Assembly: GCA_027186245.1 (NCBI GenBank)
Contig: CP114481.1
Location: 23,467,501 to 23,531,500 of the forward strand
Length of the DNA: 64,000 nt
Direction of reading: 5' to 3'
From: Coriaria nepalensis
Lineage: Eukaryota > Streptophyta > Magnoliopsida > Cucurbitales > Coriariaceae
Part shown: piece by piece, positions 36,901 through 49,895 of the stretch
Layout: each line of letters opens with the position of its first letter
How positions within the stretch are numbered: the first letter of the stretch is position 1
Position numbers and translations under genes: made by a program
The notes under the pieces: model-generated
Told to the model about the DNA's origin: nothing
The model's database searches: none
Seen by the model: only the letters and a program-made list of their open reading frames with translations

Positions 36901-39004
36901 TAGAATGATTTATTGACTAGAAGAGACTCAGTAACCTGACTTTAAGGCTAAGCAAATGCATTGTTGCCATTTGTAGATCAACTGCAAGTCATGCACGAAA
37001 GCCATGTTTAAAGGCCGAATTTCGTTCGAAGTAATTTAGAATGATTTAATGACTAAGAGAGATGCAATAATATGATTTTTAGGCATAAAAAATGCATAGT
37101 TGCCTTCAATAGATCAATTGCAACTTATGCGTGAAAGTCGTGTCCTAAATGCAAAAATAGAATTGGTTCGAAGTTCTTCCAAACAATTTGATGATATGAA
37201 AAGAATGAATTTTATACTTTTAAAGGCAAAAATAATGCATTGTTGTATTGAATAGATTAATTGCAGGTTATGTTAGAAAAATCATGTTTGAAGGGCGGAA
37301 ATAAAATTCGTTCGAATTAATTTAGAATGATTTATTGACTAGAAGAGACTCAATGACATGACTTTCAGGCTAAACAAATGCATTGTTGCCTTCAATAGAT
37401 TAACTACAAGTTATGCACGAAAGTCATGTTTAAAGGCCGAATTTCGTTCGAAGCGATTTAGAATGATTTAATGACTAAAAGAGACCCAATAACATGACTT
37501 TAAGGCTAAAAAAATGCATAGTTGCCTTTAATAGATCAATTGCAAGTTATGCATTAAACTCGTGTTTTAAATATAAAAATAGAATTGGTCCGAAGTGCTT
37601 TCAAACAATTTAATGATATGAAAAGACTGAATGATATGCTTTTTAAGACTAAAATAATGCATTGTTGTTTTCAATAGATTAATTGCAAGTTATGCAAGAA
37701 AATCATGTTTGAACAGCGAAAATGAAATTCGTTCGAATAAATTTAGAATGATTTACTGACTAGAAGAGACTCAGTAACATGACTTTAAGGCTAAACAAAT
37801 GCATTGTTGCCATCAGTAGATCAACTGCAAGTCATGCACGAAAGTCATGTTTAAAGGCCGAAGTTCGTTTGAAGTAATTTAGAATGATTTAATGACTAAA
37901 AGAGACGCAATAATATGACTTTTAGGCTTAAAAAATGCATATTTGCCTTCAATAGATCAATTGCAACTTATGCATGAAAGTCGTGTCTTAAATGCAAGAA
38001 TAGAATTGGTTTGAAGTGCTTTCAAACAATTTGATGATATGAAAAGACTGAATTTTATACTTTTTAAGGCTAAAATAATGTATTGTTGTATTAAATAGAT
38101 TAATTGCAGGTTATGTAAGAAAAATCATGTTTGAAGGGCGGAAATAAAATTCGTTCGAATTAATTTAGAATGATTTACTGACTAGAAGAGACTCAATGAC
38201 ATGACTTTAAGGCTAAACAAATGCATTGTTGCCTTCAATAGATTAACTACAAGTTATGCACGAAATTCATGTTTAAAGGCTGAATTTCGTTCGAAGCGAT
38301 TTAGAATGATTTAATGACTAAAAGAGACCCAATAACATGACTTTAAGGCTAAAAAAATGGATAGTTGCCTTCAATAGATCAATTGCAAGTTATGCATGAA
38401 ACTCGTGTTTTAAATGCAAAAATAGAATTGGTCTAAAGTGCTTTCAAACAATTTAATGACATGAAAAGACTGAACGATATGCTTTTTAAGACTAAAATAA
38501 TGCATTGTTGTCTTCAATAGACTAATTGCAAGTTATGTAAGAAAATCATGTTTGAAGGGCGAAAATAGAATTTGTCGAATTAATTAAGAATTCTTTATTG
38601 ACTCGAAGAGACTCAGTGACATGACTTTAAGGCTAAACCAATGCATTGTTGCCTTCAATAGATTAACATCAAGTTATGCACGAAAGTCATGTTTAAAGGC
38701 CGAATTTCGTTCGAAGCGATTTAGATTGATTTAATGACTAAAAGAGACGCAATAATATGATTTTAAGGCTAAAAAAATGCATAGTTCCCTTCAATAGATC
38801 AATTGCAAGTTATGCATGAAACTCGTGTATTAAATGCAAAAATAGAATTGGTTCGTAGTGCTTTCAAACAATTTAATGATATGAAAAGACTGAATGATAT
38901 GCTTTTTAAGACTAAAATAATGCATTGTTGTTTTCAATAGATTAATTGCAAGTTATGCAAGAAAATCATGTTTGAAGAGCGAAAATGAAACTCGTTCGAA
39001 TAAA

Positions 39005-40820
39005 TTTAGAATGATTTATTGACTAGAAGAGACTCAGTAACTTGACTTTAAGGCTAAACAAATACATTGTTGCCATCAGTAGATCAACTGCAAGTCATGC
39101 ACGAAAGTCATGTTTAAAAGCCGAATTTCGTTAGAAGTAATTTAGAATGATTTAATGACTAAAAGAGACGCAATAATATGAATTTTAGGCTTAAAAAATG
39201 CATATTTGCCTTCCATAGATCAATTGCAACTTATGCATGAAAGTCGTGTCTTAAATGCAAAAATAGAATTGGTTCGAAATACTTTCAAACAATTTAGTGA
39301 TATGAAAAGACTGAATGATATACTTTTTAAGGCTAAAATAATGCATTGGTGTATTGAATAGATTAAATGCAGGTTATGTAAGAAAATCATGTTTTAAGAG
39401 CGAAAATAAAATTCGTTCGAATAAATTTAGAATGATTTACTGACTAGAAGAGACTCAGTAACTTGACTTTAAGGCTAAACAAATACATTGTTGCCATCAG
39501 TAGATCAACTGCAAGTCATGCACGGAAGTCATGTTTAAAGGCCGAATTTCATTGGAAGTAATTTAGAATGATTTAATGACTAAAAGAGACGCAATAATAT
39601 GACTTTTAGGCTTAAAAAATGCATAGTTGCCTTCAATAGATCAATTGCAACTTATGCATGAAAGTCGTGTCTTAAATGCAAAAATAGAATTGATTTGAAG
39701 TGCTTTCAAACAATTTGATGATATGAAAAGACTGAATGATATACTTTTTAAGGCTAAAATAATGCATTGGTGTATTGAATAGATTAAATGCAGGTTATGT
39801 AAGAAAATCATGTTTTAAGAGCGAAAATAAAATTCGTTCGAATAAATTTAGAATGATTTACTGACTAGAAGAGACTCAGTAGCATGACATTAAGGCTCAA
39901 CAAATGCATTGTTGACATCTGTAGATCAACTGCAAGTCATGTTTAAAGGCCGAATATCGTTCGAAGTAATTTAGAATGATTTAATGACTAAAAGAGACGC
40001 AATAATATGACTTTTAGGCTTAAAAAATGCATAGTTGCCTTCCATAGATCAATTGCAACTTATGCATGAAAGTCGTGTCTTAAATGAAAAAATAGAATTG
40101 GTTCGAAGTGCTCTCAAACAATTTGATGATATAAAAGGACTGAATGATATGCTTTTTATGGTTAAAATAATGCATTGTTGTCTTCAATAGATTAATTGCA
40201 AGTTATGCAAGAAAATCATGTTTTAAGAGCGAAAATAAAATTCGTTCGAATAAATTTAGAATGATTTATTGACTAGAAGAGACTCAGTAACATGACTTTA
40301 AGGCTAAGCAAATGCATTGTTGCCATCGGTAGATCAACTGCAAGTCATGCACGAAAGTCATGTTTCAAGGCCGAATTTCGTTAGAAGTAATTTAGAATGA
40401 TTTAATGACTAAAAGAGACGCAATAATATGAATTTTAGGCTTAAAAAATGCATATTTGCCTTCCATAGATCAATTGCAACTTATGCATGAAAGTCGTGTC
40501 TTAAATGCAAAAATAGAATTGGTTCGAAGTGCTTTCAAACAATTTGATGATATGAAAAGACTGAATGATATGCTTTTTAAGACTAAAATAATGCATTGTT
40601 GTCTTCAATAGATTAATTGCAAGTTATGTAAGAAAGTCATGTTTTAAGAGCGAAAATAAAATTCGTTCGAATAAATTTAGAATGATTTATTGACTAGAAG
40701 AGACTCAGTAACATGACTTTAAGGCTAAGCAAATGCATTGTTGCCATCGGTAGATCAACTGCAAGTCATGCACGAAAGTCATGTTTCAAGGCCGAATTTC
40801 GTTTGAAGTAATTTAGAATG
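39005..40820 (+). repeat. Cluster of locally duplicated single units
   Basis: Units 39021 and 39442 share the A sequence CAGTAACTTGACTTTAAGG with AATACATTGTTGCCATCAG. Units 40271 and 40692 share GCTAAGCAAATGCATTG, GCCATCGGTAG and CATGTTTCAAGGCC. In each case adjacent 421-bp copies are more alike than copies further away, which indicates local single-unit duplication. Confidence 0.7.
39847..40254 (+). repeat. 408-bp unit: 13-bp slippage deletion
   Basis: A (landmark 39863) reads CTGCAAGTCATGTTTAAAGG where others read AAGTCATGCACGAAAGTCATG before TTTAAAGG. The 13 missing bases lie between two direct copies of AAGTCATG, one of which is lost, so replication slippage between them is a simple explanation. 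Confidence 0.9.
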
Positions 40821-42778
40821 ATTTAATGACTAAAAGAGACGCAATAACATGACTTTAAGGCTAAAGAAATGCATAGTTGCCTTCAATAGATCAATTGCAA
40901 GTTATGCATGAAACACGTGTTTTAAATGCAAAAATAGAATTGGTCCGAAGTGCTTCCAAACAATTTAATGACGTGAAAAGACTGAACGATATGCTTTTTA
41001 AGACTAAAATAATGCATTGTTGTCTTCAATAGACTAATTGCAAGTTATGTAAGAAAATCATGTTTGAAGGGCGAAAATAAAATTCGTTCGAATTAATTTA
41101 GAATGATTTATTGACTAGAAGAGACTCAATGACATGACTTTAAGGCTAAACAAATGCATGGTTGCCTTCAATAGATTAACTACAAGTTATGCATGAAAGT
41201 CATGTTTAAAGGCCGAATTTCGTTCGAAGCGATTTAGAATGATTTAATGACTAAAAGAGACGCAATAACATGACTTTAAGGCTAAAAAAATGCATAGTTG
41301 CCTTCAATAGATCAATTGCAAGTTATGCATGAAACTCGTGTTTTAAATGCAAAAATAGAATTGGTTCGAAGTGCTTTCAAACAATTTAATGATATGAAAA
41401 GACTGAATGATATTCTTTTTAAGACTAAAATAATGCATTGTTGTCTTCAATAGATTAATTGGAAGTTATGTAAGAAAATCATGTTTGAAGGCCGAAAATA
41501 GAATTTGTCGGATTAAATTAGAATGATTTGTTGACTAGAAGAGACGCAGTGACATGAGTTTAAGGCTAAACAAATGCATTGTTGCCTTCAGTAGATCAAC
41601 TGCAAGTTATGCACGAGAGTCATGTTTAAAGGCCGAATTTTGTTGGAAGTAATTTAGAATGATTTAATGACTAAAAGAGATGCAATACTATGACTTTAAG
41701 GCTAAAAAAATGCATAGTTGCCTTCAATAGATCAATTACAAGTTATGCATGAAAGTCGTGTCTTAAATGCAAAAATAGAATTGGTTCGAAGTGCTTTCAA
41801 ACAATTTAATGATATGAAAAGACTGAATGATATGCTTTTTAAGACTAAAATAATGCATTGTTGTCTTCAATAGATTAATTGCAAGTTATGTAAGAAAATC
41901 ATGTTTGAAGGGCGAAAATAAAATTCGTTCGAATAAATTTAGAATGATTTATTGACTAGAAGAGACTCAGTAACATGACTTTAAGGCTAAACAAATGCAT
42001 TGTTGCCTTCAGTAGATCAACTGCAAAGTATGCACGAAAGTCATGTTTAAAGCCCAAATTTCGTTCGAAGTAATTTAAAATGATTTAATGACTAAAAGAG
42101 ACGCAATAATCTCACTTTTAGGCTAAAAAATTGCATAGTTGCCTTCAATAGATCAATTACATGTTATGCATGAAAGACGTGTCTTAAATGAAAAAATAGA
42201 ATTGGTTCGGAGTGCTTTCAAACAATTTAATGACATGAAAAGACTCAATGACATACTTTTTAAGGCTAAAATAATGCATTGTTGTCTTCAATAGATTAAT
42301 TGCAAGTTAAGTAAGAAAATCATGTTTGAAGGGCGAAAATAAAATTTGTTTGAATTAATTTAGAATGATTTATTGACTAGAAGAGACTCAGTGACATGAC
42401 TTTAAGGCTAAACAAATGCATTGTTTCCTTCAGTAGATCAACTGCAAGTTATGCACGAAAGTCATGTTTAAAGGCCGAATTTCGTTCGAAGTAATTTAGA
42501 ATGATTTAATGACTAAAAGAGACGCAATACTTGACTTTAAGGCTAAAAAAATGCATAGTTGCCTTCAATAGATCAATTACAAGTTATGCATGAAAGTCGT
42601 GTCTTAAATGCAAAAATAGAATTGGTTCGAAGTGTTTTCAAACAATTTAATGATATGAAAAGACTGAATGATATGCTTTTTAAGACTAAAATAATGTATT
42701 GTTGTCTTCAATAGATTAATTGCAAGTTATGTAAGAAAATCATGTTTGAGGGGCGAAAATAAAATTTGTTTGAATTAA

Positions 42779-45725
42779 TTTAGAATGATTTATCGACTAG
42801 AAGAGACTCAGTGACATGACGTTAAGGCTAAACAAATGCATTGTTGCCTTCAGTAGATCAATTGCAAGTTATGCACGAAAGTCATGTTTAAAGGCCAACT
42901 TTCGTTCGAAGTGATTTAGAATGATTCAATAACTAAAAGAGACGCAATAACATGACTTTAAGGCTAAAAACATGCATAGTTGCCTTCAATAGATCTATTG
43001 CAAGTTATGCATGAAACTCGTGTTTTAAATGCGAAAATAGAATTGGTTCGAAGTGCTTTCAAACAATTTAATGATACGAAAAGACTGAATGATATGCTTC
43101 TTAATTCTAAAATAATGAATTGTTGTCTTCAATAGTTTAATTGCAAGTTATGTAAGAAAATCATGTTTGAAGGGTGAAAATAAAATTCGTTTGAATCAAT
43201 TTAGGGTGATTAATTGACTAGAAGAGACTCAGTGACACGACTTTAAGGCTAAACAAATGCATTATTGCCTTTAGTAGATCAACTGCAAGTTCTGCACGAA
43301 AGTCATGTTTAAAGGCCGAATTTCGTTCGAAGTAATTTAGAATGATTTAATGACTAAAAGAGACGCAATACTATGACTTTAAGGCTAAAGAAATGCATAG
43401 TTGCCTTTAATAGATCAATTACAAGTTCTGCATGAAAGTCGTGTTTTAAATTCAAAAATAGAATTTGTTCGAAGTGTTTTCAAACAATTTAATGATACGA
43501 AAAGACTGAATGATATGCTTTTTAAGACTAAAATATTGCATTGTTCTCTTCAATAGATTAATTGCAACTTATGTAAGAAAATCATGTTTGAAGGGCGAAA
43601 ATAAAATTTGTTTGAATTAATTTAGAATGATTTATTGACTAGAAGAGACTCAGTGACATGACTTTAAGGCTAAACAAATGCATTGTTGCCTTCAGTAGAT
43701 CAACTGCAAGTTATGCACGAAAGTCATGTTTAAAAGCCGACTTTCGTTCGAAGTGATTTAGAATGATTCAATAACTAAAAGAGACGCAATAACATGACTT
43801 TAAGGCTAAAAACATGCATAGTTGCCTTCAATAGATCTATTGCAAGTTATGCATGAAACTCGTGTTTTAAATGCGAAAATAGAATTGGTTCGAAGTGCTT
43901 TCAAACAATTTAATGATACGAAAAGACTGAATGATATGCTTCTTAAGTCTAAAATAATGAATTGTTGTCTTCAATAGTTTAATTGCAAGTTATGTAAGAA
44001 AATCATGTTTGAAGGGTGAAAATAAAATTCGTTTGAATCAATTTAGGGTGATTAATTGACTAGAAGAGACTCAGTGACACGACTTTAAGGCTAAACAAAT
44101 GCATTATTGCCTTTAGTAGATCAACTGCAAGTTCTGCACGAAAGTCATGTTTAAAGGCCGAATTTCGTTCGAAGTAATTTAGAATGATTTAATGACTAAA
44201 AGAGACGCAATACTATGACTTTAAGGCTAAAGAAATGCATAGTTGCCTTTAATAGATCAATTACAAGTTCTGCATGAAAGTCGTGTTTTAAATTCAAAAA
44301 TAGAATTTGTTCGAAGTGTTTTCAAACAATTTAATGATACGAAAAGACTGAATGATATGCTTTTTAAGACGAAAATATTGCATTGTTCTCTTCAATAGAT
44401 TAATTGCAACTTATGTAAGAAAATCATGTTTGAAGGGCGAAAATAAAATTTGTTTGAATTAATTTAGAATGATTTATTGACTAGAAGAGACTCAGTGACA
44501 TGACTTTAAGGCTAAACAAATGCATTGTTGCCTTCAGTAGATCAACTGCAAGTTATGCACGAAAGTCATGTTTAAAAGCCGACTTTCGTTCGAAGTGATT
44601 TAGAATGATTCAATAACTAAAAGAGACGCAATAACATGACTTTAAGGCTAAAAACATGCATAGTTGCCTTCAATAGATCTATTGCAAGTTATGCATGAAA
44701 CTCGTGTTTTAAATGCGAAAATAGAATTGGTTCGAAGTGCTTTCAAACAATTTAATGATACGAAAAGACTGAATGATATGCTTCTTAAGTCTAAAATAAT
44801 GAATTGTTGTCTTCAATAGTTTAATTGCAAGTTATGTAAGAAAATCATGTTTGAAGGGTGAAAATAAAATTCGTTTGAATCAATTTAGGGTGATTAATTG
44901 ACTAGAAGAGACTCAGTGACACGACTTTAAGGCTAAACAAATGCATTATTGCCTTTAGTAGATCAACTGCAAGTTCTGCACGAAAGTCATGTTTAAAGGC
45001 CGAATTTCGTTCGAAGTAATTTAGAATGATTTAATGACTAAAAGAGACGCAATACTATGACTTTAAGGCTAAAGAAATGCATAGTTGCCTTTAATAGATC
45101 AATTACAAGTTCTGCATGAAAGTCGTGTTTTAAATTCAAAAATAGAATTTGTTCGAAGTGTTTTCAAACAATTTAATGATACGAAAAGACTGAATGATAT
45201 GCTTTTTAAGACTAAAATATTGCATTGTTCTCTTCAATAGATTAATTGCAATTTATGTAAGAAAATCATGTTTGAAGGGCGAAAATAAAATTTGTTTGAA
45301 TTAATTTAGAATGATTTATTGACTAGAAGAGACTCAGTGACATGACTTTAAGGCTAAACAAATGCATTGTTGCCTTCAGTAGATCAACTGCAAGTTATGC
45401 ACGAAAGTCATGTTTAAAAGCCGACTTTCGTTCGAAGTGATTTAGAATGATTCAATAACTAAAAGAGACGCAATAACATGACTTTAAGGCTAAAAACATG
45501 CATAGTTGCCTTCAATAGATCTATTGCAAGTTATGCATGAAACTCGTGTTTTAAATGCAAAAATAGAATTGGTTCGAAGTGCTTTCAAACAATTTAATGA
45601 TACGAAAAGACTGAATGATATGCTTTTTAAGTCTAAAATAATGCATTGTTGTCTTCAATAGATTAATTGCAAGTTATGTAAGAAAATCATGTTTGAAGGG
45701 CGAAAATAAAATTTGTTTGAATTAA
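42779..45725 (+). repeat. 842-bp higher-order repeat, 3.5 near-identical copies
   Basis: Two unit types alternate. Q (42795, 43637, 44479, 45321) has GCCGACTTTCG or GCCAACTTTCG, TAAAAACATGCATAG and AGATCTATTGC. The first three Q copies also have TTCTTAA and AATGAATTGTTG. P (43216, 44058, 44900) has GTGACACGAC, GCATTATTGCCTTTAG, TAAAGAAATGCATAG and AATATTGCATTGTTCTC. The three P copies differ at only two places I could find (GACGAAAAT for GACTAAAAT near 44370; GCAATTTATG for GCAACTTATG near 45250). This is among the most homogeneous stretches of the window. The last Q has reverted to CTTTTTAAG and AATGCATTG, which marks the edge of the amplified block. Confidence 0.92.
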
Positions 45726-46138
45726 TTTAGAATGATTTATTGACTAGAAGAGACTCAGTGACATGACTTTAAGGCTAAACAAATGCATTGTTGCTATCAA
45801 CTGCAAGTCATGCACGAAAGTCATGTTTAAAGGCCGACTTTCGTTCGGAGCGATTTAGAATGATTTAATAACTAAAAGAGACGCAATAACATAACTTTAA
45901 GGCTAAAAAAATGCATAGTTCCCTTCAATAGATCTATTGCAAGTTATGCATGAAACTCGTGTTTTAAATGCAAAAATAGAATTGGTTTGAAGTGTTTTCA
46001 AACAATTTAATGATATGAAAAGACTGAATGATATGCTTTTTAAGGCTAAAATAATGCATTGTTGTCTTCAATAGATTAATTGCAAGTTATGTAAGAAAAT
46101 CATGTTTGAAGGGTGACAGTAAAATTCGTTTGAAATAA
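45726..46138 (+). repeat. 413-bp unit (8-bp core deletion)
   Basis: It carries GTTGCTATCAACTGC, GGCCGACTTTCG, ATAACATAAC, GTTCCCTTCAATAG and ATCTATTGC, the full marker set of this class. It directly follows the 842-bp block and precedes two ordinary units. Confidence 0.88.
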
Positions 46139-46980
46139 TTTAGGATGATTAATTGACTAGAAGAGACTCAGTGACACGACTTTAAGGCTAAACAAATGCA
46201 TTGTTGCCTTCAGGAGATCAACTGCAAGTTATGCACGAAAGTAATGTTTAAAGGCCGACTTTCGTTCGAAGTAATTTAGAATGATTTAATGACTAAAAGA
46301 GACGCAATACTATGACTTTAAGGCTAAAAAAATGCATAGTCGCCTTCAATAGATCAATTACAAGTTATGCATGAAAGTCGTGTCTTAAATGCGAAAATAG
46401 AATTGGTTCGAAGTGCTTTCAAAAAATTTAATGATATGAAAAGACTGAATGATATGCTTTTTAAGACTAAAATAATGCATTGTTGTCTTCAATAGATTAA
46501 TTGCAAGTTATGTAAGAAAATCATGTTTGAAGGGCGAAAATAAAATTCGTTCGAATAAATTTAGAATGATTTATTGACTAGAAGAGACTCACTAACATGA
46601 CTTTAAGGCTAAACAAATGCATTGTTGCCTTCAGTAGATCAACTGCAAGTTATGCACGAAAGTCATGTTTAAAGGCCGAATTTCGTTGGAAGTAATTTAG
46701 AATGATTTAATGACTAAAAGAGATGCAATACTATGACTTTAAGGCTAAAAAAATGCATAGTTGCCTTCAATAGATCAATTACAAGTTATGCATGAAAGTC
46801 GTGTCTTAAATTCAAAAATAGAATTTGTTCGAAGTGTTTTCAAACAATTTAATGATACGAAAAGACTGAATGATATGCTTTTTAAGACTAAAATAATGCA
46901 TTGTTCTCTTCAATAGATTAATTGCAACTTATGTAAGAAAACAATGTTTGGAGGGCGAAAATAAAATTTGTTAGAATTAA

Positions 46981-49895
46981 TTTAGAATGATTTATTGACT
47001 AGAAGAGACTCAGTGACATGACTTTAAGGCTAAACAAATGAATTGTTGCTATCAACTGCAAGTCATGGACGAAAGTCATGTTTAAAGGCCGACTTTCGTT
47101 CGAAGCGATTTAGAATGATTTAATAACTAAAAGAGACGCAATAACATAACTTTGAGGCTAAAAAAATGCATAGTTCCCTTCAATATATCTATTGCAAGTT
47201 ATGCATGAAACTCGTGTTTTAAATGCAAAAATAGAATTGGTTCGAAGTGCTTTCAAACAATTTAATGATATGAAAAGACTGAATGATATGCTTTTTAAGA
47301 GTAAAATAATGCATTGTTGTCTTCAATAGATTAATTGCAAGTTATGTAAGAAAGTCATGTTTGAAGGGCGAAAATAAAATTGTTTTGAATTAATTTAGAA
47401 TGATTTATTGACTAGAAGAGACTCAGTGACATGACTTTAAGGCTAAACAAATGCATTGTTGCCTTCAGTAGATCAACTGCAAGTTATGCACGAAAGTCAT
47501 GTTTAAAGGCCGAATTTCGTTGGAAGTAATTTAGAATGATTTAATGACTAAAAGAGACGCAATACTATGACTTTAAGGCTAAACAAATGCATAGTTGCCT
47601 TCAATAGATCAATTACAAGTTATGCATGAAAGTCGTGTCTTAAATACAAAAATAGAATTGGTTCGAAGTGCTTTCAAACAATTTAATGATATGAAAAGAC
47701 TGAATGATATGCTTTTTAAGACTAAAATAATGCATTGTTGTCTTCAATAGATTAATTGCAAGTTATGTAAGAAAGTCATGTTTGAAGAGCGAAAATAAAA
47801 TTTGTTTGAATTAATTTAGAATGATTTATTGACTAGAAGAGACTCAGTGACATGACTTTAAGGCTAAACAAATGCATTGTTGCTATCAACTGCAAGTCAT
47901 GCACGAAAGTCATGTTTAAAGGCCGACTTTCGTTCGAAGCGATTTAGAATGATTTAATAACTAAAAGAGACGCAATAACATAACTTTGAGGCTAAAAAAA
48001 TGCATAGTTCCCTTCAATATATCTATTGCAAGTTATGCATGAAACTCGTGTTTTAAATGCAAAAATAGAATTGGTTCGAAGTGCTTTCAAACAATTTAAT
48101 GATATGAAAAGACTGAATGATATGCTTTTTAAGAGTAAAATAATGCATTGTTGTCTTCAATAGATTAATTGCAAGTTATGTAAGAAAGTCATGTTTGAAG
48201 GGCGAAAATAAAATTGTTTTGAATTAATTTAGAATGATTTATTGACTAGAAGAGACTCAGTGACATGACTTTAAGGCTAAACAAATGCATTGTTGCCTTC
48301 AGTAGATCAACTGCAAGTTATGCACGAAAGTCATGTTTAAAGGCCGAATTTCGTTGGAAGTAATTTAGAATGATTTAATGACTAAAAGAGACGCAATACT
48401 ATGACTTTAAGGCTAAACAAATGCATAGTTGCCTTCAATAGATCAATTACAAGTTATGCATGAAAGTCGTGTCTTAAATACAAAAATAGAATTGGTTCGA
48501 AGTGCTTTCAAACAATTTAATGATACGAAAAGACTGAATGATATGCTTTTTAAGACTAAAATAATGCATTGTTCTCTTCAATAGATTAATTGCAACTTAT
48601 GTAAGAAAACAATGTTTGGAGGGCGAAAATAAAATTTGTTAGAATTAATTTAGAATGATTTATTGACTAGAAGAGACTCAGTGACATGACTTTAAGGCTA
48701 AACAAATGCATTGTTGCTATCAACTGCAAGTCATGGACGAAAGTCATGTTTAAAGGCCGACTTTCGTTCGAAGCGATTTAGAATGATTTAATAACTAAAA
48801 GAGACGCAATAACATAACTTTGAGGCTAAAAAAATGCATAGTTCCCTTCAATATATCTATTGCAAGTTATGCATGAAACTCGTGTTTTAAATGCAAAAAT
48901 AGAATTGGTTCGAAGTGCTTTCAAACAATTTAATGAGATGAAAAGACTGAATGATATGCTTTTTAAGAGTAAAATAATGCATTGTTGTCTTCAATAGATT
49001 AATTGCAAGTTATGTAAGAAAGTCATGTTTGAAGGGCGAAAATAAAATTGTTTTGAATTAATTTAGAATGATTTATTGACTAGAAGAGACTCAGTGACAT
49101 GACTTTAAGGCTAAACAAATGCATTGTTGCCTTCAGTAGATCAACTGCAAGTTATGCACGAAAGTCATGTTTAAAGGCCGAATTTCGTTGGAAGTAATTT
49201 AGAATGATTTAATGACTAAAAGAGACGGAATACTATGACTTTAAGGCTAAACAAATGCATAGTTGCCTTCAATAGATCAATTACAAGTTATGCATGAAAG
49301 TCGTGTCTTAAATACAAAAATAGAATTGGTTCGAAGTGCTTTCAAACAATTTAATGATATGAAAAGACTGAATGATATGCTTTTTAAGACTAAAATAATG
49401 CATTGTTGTCTTCAATAGATTAATTGCAAGTTATGTAAGAAAGTCATGTTTGAAGAGCGAAAATAAAATTTGTTTGAATTAATTTAGAATGATTTATTGA
49501 CTAGAAGAGACTCAGTGACATGACTTTAAGGCTAAACAAATGCATTGTTGCTATCAACTGCAAGTCATGCACGAAAGTCATGTTTAAAGGCCGACTTTCG
49601 TTCGAAGCGATTTAGAATGATTTAATAACTAAAAGAGACGCAATAACATAACTTTAAGGTTAAAAAAATGCATAGTTCCCTTCAATAGATCTATTGCAAG
49701 TTATGCATGAAACTCGTGTTTTAAATGCAAAAATAGAATTGGTTCGAAGTGCTTTCAAACAATTTAATGATACGAAAAGACTGAATGATATGCTTTTTAA
49801 GTCTAAAATAATGCATTGTTGTCTTCAATAGATTAATTGCAAGTTATGTAAGAAAATCATGTTTGAAGGGTGACAGTAAAATTCGTTTGAAATAA
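46981..49895 (+). repeat. Alternating 413/421-bp repeat with 834- and 1,668-bp periods
   Basis: Unit lengths alternate 413, 421, 413, 421, 413, 421, 413 (landmarks 46997, 47410, 47831, 48244, 48665, 49078, 49499). The 413-bp units carry the 8-bp core deletion. Marker bases show a longer 1,668-bp period: GTCATGGACG is in units 46997 and 48665 but GTCATGCACG in 47831 and 49499; CAATGTTTGGAGGGCG is near 46941 and 48609; GTCATGTTTGAAGAGCG is near 47775 and 49443. A near-identical 1,668-bp copy pair runs from about 46,855 to about 49,640. Confidence 0.9.

Larger units (their letters stand above)
29896..42778 (+). repeat. Mixed region of single 421-bp units
   Basis: About 31 units without one sustained multi-unit period. 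A recurring class has a 1-bp deletion giving TTTGTCG before AATTAATTAAGAATG (near 30303, 30723, 33661 and 38571), so those units are 420 bp. Units 36915 and 37758 are 422 bp. Pairs of similar units recur at about 842 bp (for example 37337 and 38180, both with CTACAAGTTATGCACG and GGGCGGAAAT). A 413-, a 278- and a 408-bp unit are listed separately. No genes or mobile elements are seen. Confidence 0.85.
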
